A stretch of 64,000 nt of DNA from Halanaerobiales bacterium (lineage in GTDB: Bacteria; Bacillota; Halanaerobiia; Halanaerobiales; DTU029), in NCBI GenBank assembly GCA_022360715.1, contig JAKSCG010000078.1:62001-126000 (forward strand), read 5' to 3'. Below the pieces are notes generated by a model. It was not told the origin of the DNA. It ran no database searches and worked only from the letters and a program-made list of their open reading frames with translations. Positions within the stretch are counted from its first letter, which is position 1. Each line of letters opens with the position of its first letter. Made by a program: the position numbers and the translations under genes. Below, piece by piece: positions 47,831 through 57,311 of this stretch.

Positions 47831-50752
47831 TTACTTTATTCCGACCCAGTTTAATTTGACCATTCTATGTGCTGCTTTAACATAATACGGATAGTTGTAC
47901 TGATCATCCCTGCTAATATTCTCAGCAAATATTTTCTGATAGTATTGGAGCGCCTGACTGAACTCACCAGTTTTTTCGTTAATTAACCCGGCATAAAAAT
48001 ATATCTCGGCAAATTTTTCTTCATACCTTTTTTCCATTGTTAAGCATTTCTCTATTGCTTCCCGGGCCTTCGGGTAATCCTTTTCTCTTAATCCCTCTCT
48101 AGTCAAACCGAGGTAAGTCTCTTTGTATATTTTAGAATAGGGAATAAGGTTTTCCGGATCGTGTTCATATAGATTAAAAACAGAATTTTCTAAGAGCCGG
48201 GCTGCTTTTTGGTGTTGATTAAAATTATTTAACAGATCAATCCAGACCCGAATACAGGGCTCTGATTTGGTGTCTAATTCCTCAATTAGCTGTAGCAAGG
48301 ACAAGAGTTTATCCTGGCGATTCAGAATCTGATATGACTGATACAACAGATAGAAAAAATCATTATTAATAGGTTCTCTGGAAAATCCCTTTTCGGCCAG
48401 CTCCATACTCCGGGCATAATCATTTTCATATTTTTGATAGTAATAAGCCAGGTTTCTGTAGAGCACTGAATAATGGAAATCCTGTTCGGCTAGTTCCCCC
48501 CATAATTGCTTGACCTCTTGATAGTTTTCAGCCCTATATTGTAATAAGCCATATAAATATTTGGCATTTTGCGATTGATCAAGGATACCCCCCAGAATTT
48601 TTATATCAATCGGATGATTGGGAAAAAGACAATCCAAATTCAGCTGGTCTACCGCTTGCACTAACTGTTCCCGCTTGCCGCCCTCAATCAGCTCAAGATA
48701 GTAATAACGATATGCCGATAGTAGCGAGAACGGGTTACTGCGTGCTAAATAGCTCACAATAATATCCAAACAACAGGGCCAATCCTTTATTTGATCAAAA
48801 AACCCTAATAACTGGTAAACATTCTGTTTCTGTCCCAAAATAAGTGTTTGATAGCTACTCTTTTGATTAATATGATCAAGAAGATACATAGCAATATAAT
48901 CCATCGGATGATCCTGTAAAAAATCCTCCAGAAAAGATTTAGCCTGTGCTTTTTTATCCGCTTTTAGCAAAGCATAAGCATAAAGGAGAAAACCTTTATA
49001 GTGAAACGGCTGTTGTTGCATCGCATATTCAAGTTTTGGTAATGCCTTGTCATACTTCTTCTCAATTACATAATAAAGCGCAATAAAATAGGAGGCAGTT
49101 GCAAAGTATTTAGAAGAATTGGGTACTTTAAAGAAATATTTTAAGGCTTTTTTGAGCTGTCCATTATGCCATAAGGCCACCGCGTAATAATAAATAAGTT
49201 CCCTGTCCTCGGGGTTTTCTTTAATCACCTCTGCCAGTGTCGCTAAGGCCCTTTTAAAATCATGTTTTTTCAGATAACAATTACTTTTGCGGATATAAGC
49301 CTGAATATACTCCGGATTATCATCAATAATCTGAGTATAGAGGTGCAAGGCATTATTATAAAATCTCCTCTTTTCAAAAAACAGGGCCTGAGCAAACCTT
49401 GATTCTCTGCTTTCGTCCTCACTTATATATTCTTCCCGGTCAATCATTTCCAGGGCTTGCTGATTTGTCAGGATTGTCTCCCTGATTAAAACATCTTCTC
49501 CTCTTTTCACGATAAACTCTATATCGTGGTCCATCCAGTCAAGATGAAACGGAGTCTCTACTTGATTACTATTTACAGGACTAATGTCGAGTGCGGTACT
49601 ATATACCTCTTTGTTATCAATCACAATTGCAAGCATAACCCCCGCAAAGCTGTCGGTTCCGATCAGCTTAAACTTAATTATAGAATCCTTTATTTGATAG
49701 GAAGCTATTATATCTTTGCTAGCTGCACATAGCGGCCCATTATTACCGGAATATAACCAATATTCTTTGTATAGCAACTGATTATGGGGGTCAATTAAAT
49801 TGAACTCGTTCTGAGTTTCTACTGCTCCCGTTTGTAATTCAACATAACGATCATCATTATCGGTTAACCTTTGGCACCATAATTTCCCGGCCGAAGCATT
49901 TCCCCAGGCCCAGACCTTCTTACCGGGAACCTCTCTATAATCTGCAACATGAACAACCCCACCATCTTCATCGGGATAGTATAACCCCATATAATCGTTT
50001 AAAACTTCACAACCAAAAGGTAAGGTGAAGGGTTTCATTGTATCGGTATATCGAAGATCTACTCCCTCTCCGGCAAAAGGACTATTTTCCGGGAAAGGCC
50101 AAAGGTATTTTTTTCTGCTTTCCTCCTCAATATGCCAGAGGAAAGGGTACCTAAACTCTAAACCCTCTTTTTCCAACTCAGCACTGGTCGTCCAGAAATA
50201 GTAAGAGTCAGTGTAGTCATTTGGATTATACATTCTGACTATTTGTTCTATGTATGCTTTTTCAGGAGACAATTTAATTTCAACGGAAAACCTCTGCCAT
50301 GATATCATATCAATATCATTAATAATCACCGAAGCTGAGCCATCCTGATATTCCTTGGTTATTGTATCGGTATAGTCTGCCGCAGTCGGACGGTGACCAC
50401 GGTTGGGAAAGTTAAACTCAATTCCCCCTGATGTCCAGGCGCCTGTACACCCAACCAGTCGTGGCTTAATCACTGGGTTACAATAAAAAATATCTTTCTG
50501 ATAGCGTTTATCAAAAGCTGAATATAGTTTTCCACCGAAATCGGGTAAAAAGCTGACCTTGAAGTAATCATTTTCCAAACAAAACAAACTATAATCAATT
50601 ATTTTCGCCTCATCCGATACCTTATCTTTTAACGGATAAGGATAAAAAAGTAGACTTCCCAAATACTCACTAATAAAGGGATTAAAATCAGGTTCTCCGA
50701 CCAAATAAGTCTTGATCGGTTTTGTTTCTTTATAAACCAATACCTTGTTCAT
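47831..50752 (-). CDS. DUF5107-TPR protein
   Basis: A 973-residue cytosolic protein. Residues ~30-330 match DUF5107, a galactose-mutarotase-like sugar-binding fold (FCLENDYFKVSFLPDFGGKLYSAFDKRYQKD and WTSGGIEFNFPNRGHRPTAADY). From ~450 onward tetratricopeptide repeats dominate (ALHLYTQIIDDNPEYIQAYIRKSNCYLKKHDFKRAL and similar). No signal peptide. Such proteins occur in sugar-catabolism loci and may epimerise or hydrolyse a glycoside, with the TPR part as scaffold. A 20-bp palindrome precedes it. Exact activity unknown. Confidence 0.82.
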   Translation of the reverse strand: MNKVLVYKETKPIKTYLVGEPDFNPFISEYLGSLLFYPYPLKDKVSDEAKIIDYSLFCLENDYFKVSFLPDFGGKLYSAFDKRYQKDIFYCNPVIKPRLVGCTGAWTSGGIEFNFPNRGHRPTAADYTDTITKEYQDGSASVIINDIDMISWQRFSVEIKLSPEKAYIEQIVRMYNPNDYTDSYYFWTTSAELEKEGLEFRYPFLWHIEEESRKKYLWPFPENSPFAGEGVDLRYTDTMKPFTLPFGCEVLNDYMGLYYPDEDGGVVHVADYREVPGKKVWAWGNASAGKLWCQRLTDNDDRYVELQTGAVETQNEFNLIDPHNQLLYKEYWLYSGNNGPLCAASKDIIASYQIKDSIIKFKLIGTDSFAGVMLAIVIDNKEVYSTALDISPVNSNQVETPFHLDWMDHDIEFIVKRGEDVLIRETILTNQQALEMIDREEYISEDESRESRFAQALFFEKRRFYNNALHLYTQIIDDNPEYIQAYIRKSNCYLKKHDFKRALATLAEVIKENPEDRELIYYYAVALWHNGQLKKALKYFFKVPNSSKYFATASYFIALYYVIEKKYDKALPKLEYAMQQQPFHYKGFLLYAYALLKADKKAQAKSFLEDFLQDHPMDYIAMYLLDHINQKSSYQTLILGQKQNVYQLLGFFDQIKDWPCCLDIIVSYLARSNPFSLLSAYRYYYLELIEGGKREQLVQAVDQLNLDCLFPNHPIDIKILGGILDQSQNAKYLYGLLQYRAENYQEVKQLWGELAEQDFHYSVLYRNLAYYYQKYENDYARSMELAEKGFSREPINNDFFYLLYQSYQILNRQDKLLSLLQLIEELDTKSEPCIRVWIDLLNNFNQHQKAARLLENSVFNLYEHDPENLIPYSKIYKETYLGLTREGLREKDYPKAREAIEKCLTMEKRYEEKFAEIYFYAGLINEKTGEFSQALQYYQKIFAENISRDDQYNYPYYVKAAHRMVKLNWVGIK

Positions 50753-50780
50753 TATTATTCTTAACCTCCTTATTTCTAAT

Positions 50781-50800
50781 TTATTACAATATTGTAATAA
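50781..50800. promoter_or_regulatory. Perfect 20-bp palindrome upstream of DUF5107 gene
   Basis: TTATTACAATATTGTAATAA, in the 55-bp gap between the GntR and DUF5107 genes. Its half-site ATTGTAATAA resembles the ATTGTACTAA core at 51577 and 56446, so it is a candidate GntR operator. Confidence 0.5.
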
Positions 50801-50807
50801 TATTTAA

Positions 50808-51542
50808 CTACTTTTGCAAAACAACATGGTATTTAAACTTATCACCCCGGGCAATACTCTTGGTGTACTCAATTATTTGCTGATTATTATTATAAGTTAG
50901 TCTTTCCAGTAGCATAGCTGGCCCACCTTTGATATAACCCAGAATTTCTGCCTCTTCCTCTTTCAGTAGGGTAGAGCGAAACATCTCCTCCGCTTTGCAA
51001 AAAATAGTATTATATTTGTTAATTAATAAATCATAGAGCGGGGTAATCTCCAGATCACTCTTCGATATACCCGGAAATAAGTCATAAGGGATATAGGTAG
51101 TTTCTAAGATCATTGGTTCTTGATCAGCTAAGCGCAACCGGGTAAACTCATAAACCTGCTGACCCGGCTGAATTCTCAGTAATTCGATTATTTTGGAATT
51201 GGGTTCAATAATCTTAAAATTAAGCACACGGGAAACAGGGACTTTTCCGATTTTTTTCATCTCATCCGTAAAACTATAAAACTTCAACAAATCCTGCTGA
51301 AACTTTTTGGGGGAAACAAAAGTTCCCTTCCCCTGGATCTTATAAATATAATCTTCATTTTCCAGTTCCTGTAGGGCTTGCCTGACTGTAGCCCTACTAA
51401 TATCGTATTGCTCACAGAACTCTTTTTCCGTAAGCAGCCGATCATTCTCTTTCAATTCACGGTTTTCTATCATTGCAATAATAATCTGTTTTAGCTGATA
51501 GTAATAAGACAAAGGACTATTTCGATCAATTATTCTATTCAT
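50808..51542 (-). CDS. GntR/HutC-family sugar operon repressor
   Basis: About 244 residues. The winged helix is PLSYYYQLKQIIIAMIENRELKENDRLLTEKEFCEQYDISRATVRQALQELENEDYIYKIQGKGTFV (residues ~10-75); the UTRA ligand domain follows (ETTYIPYDLFPGISKSDLE). The ATG at 51542 begins the conserved region; an in-frame ATG at 51563 would fall about 7 bases after the -10 and could be leaderless. Operator-like TTGTTAGTACAA lies in its own promoter and in the promoter of the operon, so it probably represses both until a sugar (phosphate) effector binds. Confidence 0.88.
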   Translation of the reverse strand: MNRIIDRNSPLSYYYQLKQIIIAMIENRELKENDRLLTEKEFCEQYDISRATVRQALQELENEDYIYKIQGKGTFVSPKKFQQDLLKFYSFTDEMKKIGKVPVSRVLNFKIIEPNSKIIELLRIQPGQQVYEFTRLRLADQEPMILETTYIPYDLFPGISKSDLEITPLYDLLINKYNTIFCKAEEMFRSTLLKEEEAEILGYIKGGPAMLLERLTYNNNQQIIEYTKSIARGDKFKYHVVLQK

Positions 51543-51570
51543 GCTAATTTCACATCCCATCATAAAATTT

Positions 51571-51599
51571 ATTATATTGTACTAACAAATCTGAGTTAA
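51571..51599 (-). promoter_or_regulatory. GntR promoter with internal operator
   Basis: Minus strand: TTAACT, 17 bases, TATAAT. The spacer holds TTGTTAGTACAA (51577-51588), identical to the copy at 56446-56457, so RNA polymerase and the repressor would compete. Confidence 0.6.
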
Positions 51600-51648
51600 T
51601 CTTAATTTTATTACTACGATATCCCTTTGTCAAGTAAATCAGTAAACA

Positions 51649-52488
51649 TTAACCCTTACCAATTCCCATAGTCAAACCCGCAATAAATTTCCGGGCTAAA
51701 CAACTATAAAATACTACTGATGGAAGTATTACCAGGACAACACCGGCAAATAAACCACCCCAGTCACCGGTATAAGTCAATTTGGTAACCAAAGAATATA
51801 ACCCGAGTGAAATTGTCTGCTTACTCTCAGCGCTAATAAATACTAAAGCAAGCAGAAACTCTTTCCAAAGCATCACAAAAACAAATATACCTGATGAAAT
51901 AATCCCTGACCGGGCCATTGGTAACATTATCTTGATAAAACTCTGACTAGCCGTAGCTCCATCGATCATCGCTGCTTCTTCAAGTGTTGAGGGAATTGTT
52001 TTAAAAAAGCCGATCAATAGATAAACGGTAAACGGTAAAGAAGTGATTGTATATAGCCAGACCAGTCCGATTAACGAATCTGTCGCATTTATTTTACTCA
52101 TCATCAGGTAAAGGGGAATAAAGATAGTCTGAATCGGGATACCGATCCCGATGATAAAACTGATCGTAATAGCAGCTGAACCAGGAAATTTTAGTTTGCT
52201 CAAAACATAAGAAATAGGTGTAGAGAGGATTAAAACCAATAAGGTTGAAGAAAGAACTACTATTAGACTATTCCACATAAAACGAAGCAAGCCAAAATCA
52301 GTTAATACCCTGAAATAATTATCAAACTTAAAGGTTTTTGGTAAAGCCCAAACCCCACGGTAAATTTCCCGGGTAGATTTAAAAGAAGACAGGATTAGCC
52401 AGACAAACATAAACAAGGTAAAAAGAATCCATAAAACAAGAAAGGTATTTATAATGTATTTAGGAATCTCGGCAGCTTTAAATCTCAA
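51649..52488 (-). CDS. Sugar ABC permease (MalG/UgpE-like)
   Basis: About 279 residues with six membrane helices and the EAA loop EEAAMIDGATASQSFIKIMLPMARSGI near residue 180, which contacts the ATPase. It is the second permease of a CUT1 sugar importer. The TTG at 52488 is taken for its 8-base spacing from AAGG; a GTG at 52497 lies too close to the site. The ATPase for this importer is not encoded nearby, as is common for CUT1 systems sharing a multi-sugar ATPase. Confidence 0.92.
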   Translation of the reverse strand: MRFKAAEIPKYIINTFLVLWILFTLFMFVWLILSSFKSTREIYRGVWALPKTFKFDNYFRVLTDFGLLRFMWNSLIVVLSSTLLVLILSTPISYVLSKLKFPGSAAITISFIIGIGIPIQTIFIPLYLMMSKINATDSLIGLVWLYTITSLPFTVYLLIGFFKTIPSTLEEAAMIDGATASQSFIKIMLPMARSGIISSGIFVFVMLWKEFLLALVFISAESKQTISLGLYSLVTKLTYTGDWGGLFAGVVLVILPSVVFYSCLARKFIAGLTMGIGKG

Positions 52489-52503
52489 TATTATCACCTT
52501 CCT

Positions 52504-53430
52504 TTAATATTCAATAACTTCTGCTTTAAATAATTTCCTGATTATGTACACCAATAAGGCAAGCATTATTAATAATACTATCGCCATAGCACTACCGTAA
52601 GCCAGTCGGTTAATCGGCGTTCGTTTGCCAAAAGAAGTCAAAAATAATTGGACTGAAATGTTCCTGATAGCTGGCGGTGCATCACTACCTGCTCCCCCTG
52701 TACTAAATACATAAAGATAACCAAAAATTTTAAAAGAAAAGATTGTCCATAATACCAGACTTGTTTCAATGATATCAGTGATCAAAGGAATAGTAATCTT
52801 AACAAATTGTTTCCAACTAGTTGCCCCGTCGATCTTGGCCGATTCGTAAAGACTATCCGGTATTCGAGCAGCAGCAGCCAGATAAATCACTATAAAAAAG
52901 CCGACATGAATCCAGACTAATAAAGATAAAGCAGCTCCAAAAATATAGTCTTCACCCATCCACCCCCGGGCTAAAAAACCCAGTCCCAGACCCTTTAAAA
53001 TACTATTTAATAATCCCCATCTTGTATTTAGGACAAAACTCCATAACAATGCCAATGCAACCGGTGATATAGTATTGGGGACAAAGAGGATCATCTGGAC
53101 AAAGTCTTTTAGTTTCCTGGATTTATAATTTGTGATTGCATAAGTAAATAGTAAAGTGATTCCCAAGATGACCACACTACCCAGCCCAACATATTTAAAC
53201 GAATTCCAGACGGTCTGTAAGAATAAATTATCACTGCTTAATTCAAGGTAGTTACCTAAACCTTTAAACTCCATTTCCGCCGTAAAACCTGACCAATCAA
53301 ACAAGCTGTAATACAAAGATTCCAAAATCGGGAAAATCATAAATATAAAATAGAATGATAAAATGGGAATCGTAGTAATCAAAATTAGACTTTTATATCT
53401 TCTCTTGAAAATCTGACTATTATAATCCAT
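52504..53430 (-). CDS. Sugar ABC permease (MalF/UgpA-like)
   Basis: About 308 residues, six or more membrane helices, and the ATPase-contact loop YESAKIDGATSWKQFVKITIPLITDII near residue 205. Pairs with the MalG-like permease downstream. The ATG at 53430 has AAGGAGGG upstream. It follows the binding-protein gene, with a hairpin in between. Substrate probably a mono- or disaccharide or aminosugar. Confidence 0.92.
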   Translation of the reverse strand: MDYNSQIFKRRYKSLILITTIPILSFYFIFMIFPILESLYYSLFDWSGFTAEMEFKGLGNYLELSSDNLFLQTVWNSFKYVGLGSVVILGITLLFTYAITNYKSRKLKDFVQMILFVPNTISPVALALLWSFVLNTRWGLLNSILKGLGLGFLARGWMGEDYIFGAALSLLVWIHVGFFIVIYLAAAARIPDSLYESAKIDGATSWKQFVKITIPLITDIIETSLVLWTIFSFKIFGYLYVFSTGGAGSDAPPAIRNISVQLFLTSFGKRTPINRLAYGSAMAIVLLIMLALLVYIIRKLFKAEVIEY

Positions 53431-53455
53431 TACTGCTCCCTCCTTGATCAATCTA

Positions 53456-53507
53456 ACCCGGAAGAAACTGTTCTCCTTATTAATAATTTTTAATACTTCT
53501 TCCGGGT
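53456..53507 (-). terminator. Intercistronic hairpin after sugar-binding-protein gene
   Basis: ACCCGGAAGAA and TTCTTCCGGGT form a perfect 11-bp stem around a 30-base loop between the binding protein and the first permease. No U-tract; more likely mRNA protection or partial termination than a full terminator. Confidence 0.55.
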
Positions 53508-53524
53508 CTCCCTTCTATTTCATT

Positions 53525-54826
53525 CTATTCTCCCCTTTTTTCCCAGTAATCGACCGTTTGCTCACTCAACATTTCGGCAAATTGCTCTCCGGTAATTTTA
53601 CCGAGAAGAATCTTCGAGCATAAAGGTAAATATACTTTAGCATACCATTCAGGGTAATCGGCTTGAACACCGTCATTTAATCTAAAAGTAGAATTGGCAT
53701 TATCTAAAGCAGCTTTAGCATCCTTTAAATCGGCTGGTGCGGCAATTCCAATTCTGGGGGTCATATTCATCGTATCATCAACCCAGGCCTGAGCATATTC
53801 TTCACGGAGGAAGAAAGCTACAAATTTCTTGGCTAAGTCTGAATTATCGGAATCTTTCAGTATACTAAAGCCAATCGGGTAAGTTTCAACAGCGGTTGGA
53901 TCTCCTTCTCCATCTTCAAATGCCGGAAAGATAAAAGCTCCATATTCAAAATCGGGACCGGCTGCCTGTTTGGTTTCAACCGGAATCCATGAGCCACAGT
54001 AGAAAGTACCGGCCAATCCCATTATCCAGTCCATTTGTGGTGCCGGCCAAACACTCGATCCATAACCCTCCATGAACAGATTGTTACCTTCTTTACTAAA
54101 TGTGTATAAAACATTACCAACTTCTATCCAGCGGGGATCTCTAAAAAGTTGACCGGTGTGATCACGGGCTGCAGCATTTAGGGCTCCTGCTCCCAGTATC
54201 CGGGCAGCTGTTAAATAAGGAATATATCCCCGATATACTTCTGTCTGGATACCAAAGGCCACCGGGTCTAGGCCATTTTCCTTTAAAGTCGCGGCCATCT
54301 GTAAAAACTCTTGCCAGGTCGTTGGTGGTTCAATCCCTAGCTCTTGATAGAGATTCTTGTCATACCAGAAAGCCGATGTAATAAAGTTATAGGGAATTAT
54401 ATATAGCGCGCCATCATCACGCACATATGCACTATAAGACTCCTCAATTAATAGATCTTTAATCTGTTTACTTTCGCCCGGAACCTCCATTTCTAAAAGA
54501 TCATTCATTTTGCCAGCTATTTTATTAGCAACCAGAGCACCATATAGTTCTTCACCAGACTGGTCGACTAAATCAATATTTTCACCGGCCAGCAGTCTTG
54601 GCTTGAGTGCAGTTACAACAGCACGACCAACCCAATTAACCTTAACTTCAACCCCAAATTCTTCCTCAAAATCCTTAATTGCCTGTTCCAGTACCTGTTG
54701 CTGCGGTTCACCTTTTTCCCACATCGACCAGTAGGTAAAACTTTCTTTAGCTAAAATATTGATAGAACCTAGAAAAACTATCCCGATCATTATTCCAATA
54801 ACCAACAATATCTTGCTAGATTTCAT
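53525..54826 (-). CDS. Sugar ABC transporter extracellular substrate-binding protein
   Basis: A 433-residue family-1 solute-binding protein. Signal sequence MKSSKILLVIGIMIGIVFLG, ending without a lipobox cysteine; then FTYWSMWEKGEPQQQVLEQAIKDFEEEFGVEVKVNW, the usual opening, and a C-terminal lobe with KKFVAFFLREEYAQAW. It captures sugar for the two permeases behind it. First transport gene of the operon after the GatZ-like gene. Confidence 0.92.
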   Translation of the reverse strand: MKSSKILLVIGIMIGIVFLGSINILAKESFTYWSMWEKGEPQQQVLEQAIKDFEEEFGVEVKVNWVGRAVVTALKPRLLAGENIDLVDQSGEELYGALVANKIAGKMNDLLEMEVPGESKQIKDLLIEESYSAYVRDDGALYIIPYNFITSAFWYDKNLYQELGIEPPTTWQEFLQMAATLKENGLDPVAFGIQTEVYRGYIPYLTAARILGAGALNAAARDHTGQLFRDPRWIEVGNVLYTFSKEGNNLFMEGYGSSVWPAPQMDWIMGLAGTFYCGSWIPVETKQAAGPDFEYGAFIFPAFEDGEGDPTAVETYPIGFSILKDSDNSDLAKKFVAFFLREEYAQAWVDDTMNMTPRIGIAAPADLKDAKAALDNANSTFRLNDGVQADYPEWYAKVYLPLCSKILLGKITGEQFAEMLSEQTVDYWEKRGE

Positions 54827-54896
54827 GATTATCCCCCTTCTTATAATCCTATTACTGCCATAATTTATAATCTTCTTTTTTATCCCTCCTTTAATC

Positions 54897-56225
54897 TTAA
54901 TTTACTAATCTTTGACAATTAACCGCTTTAGCATAACTATCCAGTACATTTAAAATTCTATCTTTTATTAAAGAGTGAGGTTGATTCTTTAATTCACCTT
55001 CCCTGATCTTTTTATACTGTTCAGGCATATATTGACTGAGTACTGATAAAGGTATCTTATGTTTGCATAGATTGTCAAGCAATTGACCAACCGATCTCTT
55101 TACTTCCGGAAACTCCCAATAATACCTGATCCGGTCTGATAAGCTAAACTTTCGTGCTAACCTTATTTCCTGTTCATTTCCATTATAATAACTCTTCCAG
55201 TTGGCTGGATTCTTGACCATGACCGCATCCAGCGTACTAATCAAATTAGAGCATTTTTCCCTATTACCTTGTAGGAGTTCCTCTTCGATCCGGTTTAACA
55301 AAAAAAGGGCTTCTCGCAGCGCAAAAGTCAAAGCCGGTCCAACCTTTAATATGGCAAATCCGTCTTCAACCAAATTCCTTAAGGCAGCATCTTTCTGGTA
55401 ATCCGTGGAATGGGCTTCAAAGACTAATCCGGGGTATTCTCTTAAAGATTGGCTTAATTCCCTGGCTTGCTCGCGTTGATAATCATGGACTGAATAAGCA
55501 TCAAATTCAACCCCGGGTTGAACTACTACCGCAATAACCCTGGCCCAGGCGTCACCCAGATTATTTTTGGCGAAATAATCTTTAAAAACAGCCACCGTTT
55601 CTTTAAGATCTACCGTCTTGGTAACTTGCAGTCCGGTTTCCGAAGAGTCAGCACCCCCTGGTATGGGAACCTCAGATCCGATAACATAAACCGGGGCTGC
55701 TACCGCTGTATTTTGTTTTTTTCGTTTTTGATATGCTTTTTCAGCAGTCAGGGCTAGGCGAGCTGCCCGCTCTGCAATCACTTCCATCTCCAGCGCCTTG
55801 ATACCGAGCAGATCATCGCCTAAACCCATACTGGTATCTAAATGGATTTTTAAGTATCCGCTCAGAACATACTCTTCAATTAATTGCTCGGCCTGATTCA
55901 TTGCCGATTCGGCCGATTGATCCTGCCAGGGATTAGGGCCAAGGTGGTCTCCCCCCAGAATCAAACGTTCCAGGGGAAAGCCGATTTGTTTAGCCTCAGT
56001 ATAAACATACTTCTTAAAATCCGCCGGCTTCATCCCACTATATCCACCATACTGATTCACCTGATTACAGGTAGATTCAATTAAAACAAATGAATGATCA
56101 TTGAGCCCTTTCTCCAGAGCCGTTTGGATCACAAATTGATTAGCTGTACAAACCGCATAGACCCCACTAGCATAACCCCTTTTTTGCCTTTCAACAATTT
56201 CCGTTAGTAATTTAGTCTTTGGCAA
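54897..56225 (-). CDS. GatZ/KbaZ-like protein (tagatose-bisphosphate aldolase non-catalytic subunit family)
   Basis: A 442-residue member of the GatZ/KbaZ family. VYAVCTANQFVIQTALEKG near residue 22, LIESTCNQVNQYGGYSGMKP near residue 48 and LGGDHLGPNPWQ near residue 90 are characteristic, with HLDTSMGLGDD and EVPIPGGADSS following. In Gat/Kba systems it assists the class II aldolase that cleaves tagatose-1,6-bisphosphate; recent work suggests some members act as epimerases. No catalytic GatY/KbaY partner is visible here. First gene of the sugar operon. Confidence 0.87.
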   Translation of the reverse strand: MPKTKLLTEIVERQKRGYASGVYAVCTANQFVIQTALEKGLNDHSFVLIESTCNQVNQYGGYSGMKPADFKKYVYTEAKQIGFPLERLILGGDHLGPNPWQDQSAESAMNQAEQLIEEYVLSGYLKIHLDTSMGLGDDLLGIKALEMEVIAERAARLALTAEKAYQKRKKQNTAVAAPVYVIGSEVPIPGGADSSETGLQVTKTVDLKETVAVFKDYFAKNNLGDAWARVIAVVVQPGVEFDAYSVHDYQREQARELSQSLREYPGLVFEAHSTDYQKDAALRNLVEDGFAILKVGPALTFALREALFLLNRIEEELLQGNREKCSNLISTLDAVMVKNPANWKSYYNGNEQEIRLARKFSLSDRIRYYWEFPEVKRSVGQLLDNLCKHKIPLSVLSQYMPEQYKKIREGELKNQPHSLIKDRILNVLDSYAKAVNCQRLVN

Positions 56226-56428
56226 TTAGTCCACCTCCTAGTAAGTTTTATCCCATTAAATATTATCCTTACCACCTGGGCCAGCAGGCAAGTCCCTCTT
56301 GGTTAATAACTTTTATTGTTAATGTTATTATGTTGTTATTATAAATTTATTGAATAAAAGCTAATATGTTAGTATGTTATTTATAGCCTCCACTATACTA
56401 CTAAAGCAACATGACTAAATTTATTTAT

Positions 56429-56457
56429 ATTATAATATTATTATGTTGTACTAACAA
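56429..56457 (-). promoter_or_regulatory. Sugar-operon promoter with overlapping GntR operator
   Basis: Minus strand: TTGTTA, 17 bases, TATAAT. TTGTTAGTACAA overlaps the -35 box. Upstream and downstream in 56226-56513 are several related TTATTATGTT/TATGTTAGTATG segments, so multiple operator sites are possible. No gene is visible in this 288-bp gap. Confidence 0.65.
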
Positions 56458-56513
56458 CTATTATTTTACCTTAACCAAAGACTCTTTGTCAAGTCAGCTG
56501 AAAATTATTTTGT

Positions 56514-57311
56514 TTATTTGCTCAGTAAAACCCGATCATCAGTTAATTCGTGACCGCTCTTTTCAGTAAACATCTTTAACAGACCAGGTACCGTTGTCTT
56601 TTCCCGTTCTTCACCCCTAAGGTCAAGAATAATTTTACCCTTATCCATCATGATCGTCCGATTCCCCAGGGACAGGGCCTGTTTCAGGTCATGGGTAACC
56701 ATCAAGACGGTTAGCTCATGCTCGGCGACGACCTGCTCGGTAATTTCCATAATTTGAATAGCTGTTTTGGGGTCCAGGGCAGCTGTATGCTCATCAAGGA
56801 GTAAAACCTTGGGAGCACCCAGGGTAGCCATCAAGAGAGTCAAGGCCTGGCGCTGACCGCCGGAGAGGAGTTTAACCGGTGATTCAAGCCTGTTCTCCAG
56901 ACCCAGTTCCAGCTTAGCCAGTAGTTCTTTAAAAGATACCCGTTGCCGCTGATTGAGACCAGGGCGTAACCCCCTTTTTTTGCCCCTTTTTCCGGCCATT
57001 GAAAGGTTTTCTTCGATCGTCATCTCGGAAGCAGTCCCCTTTAACGGGTCCTGAAATACCCTGCCAACCAGGTAAGCCCTTTTATGAACCGACCAATTGG
57101 TGACATCGGTTGGACCTATATTGATCCGTCCAATTTCAGGAGGATAAGTCCCGGCTACCATATTTAAAAGGGTTGATTTCCCGGCACCATTACTCCCGAT
57201 AATTGTAATAAAATCACCTCGGGATACACTTAATTCAATCCCCCGCAGGGCATAATTTTGATTAACCTTTCCGTAGTTAAAGACCTTATGAAGGTTAACG
57301 ATTTCCAGCAT
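56514..57311 (-). CDS. ABC transporter ATPase (TrpXYZ-like)
   Basis: About 265 residues: LEIVNLHKVFNYGKVNQNYALRGIELSVSRGDF, Walker A IIGSNGAGKSTLLN, signature LLSGGQRQALTLL, Walker B LLLDEHTAALDP and switch VTHDLKQAL. It powers the permease encoded just upstream, overlapping it by about 17 bp. The DEHTAALDP variant of Walker B is the one seen in the PF04392-associated ABC importers. ATG at 57311 preferred to the GTG at 57314. Confidence 0.9.
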   Translation of the reverse strand: MLEIVNLHKVFNYGKVNQNYALRGIELSVSRGDFITIIGSNGAGKSTLLNMVAGTYPPEIGRINIGPTDVTNWSVHKRAYLVGRVFQDPLKGTASEMTIEENLSMAGKRGKKRGLRPGLNQRQRVSFKELLAKLELGLENRLESPVKLLSGGQRQALTLLMATLGAPKVLLLDEHTAALDPKTAIQIMEITEQVVAEHELTVLMVTHDLKQALSLGNRTIMMDKGKIILDLRGEEREKTTVPGLLKMFTEKSGHELTDDRVLLSK

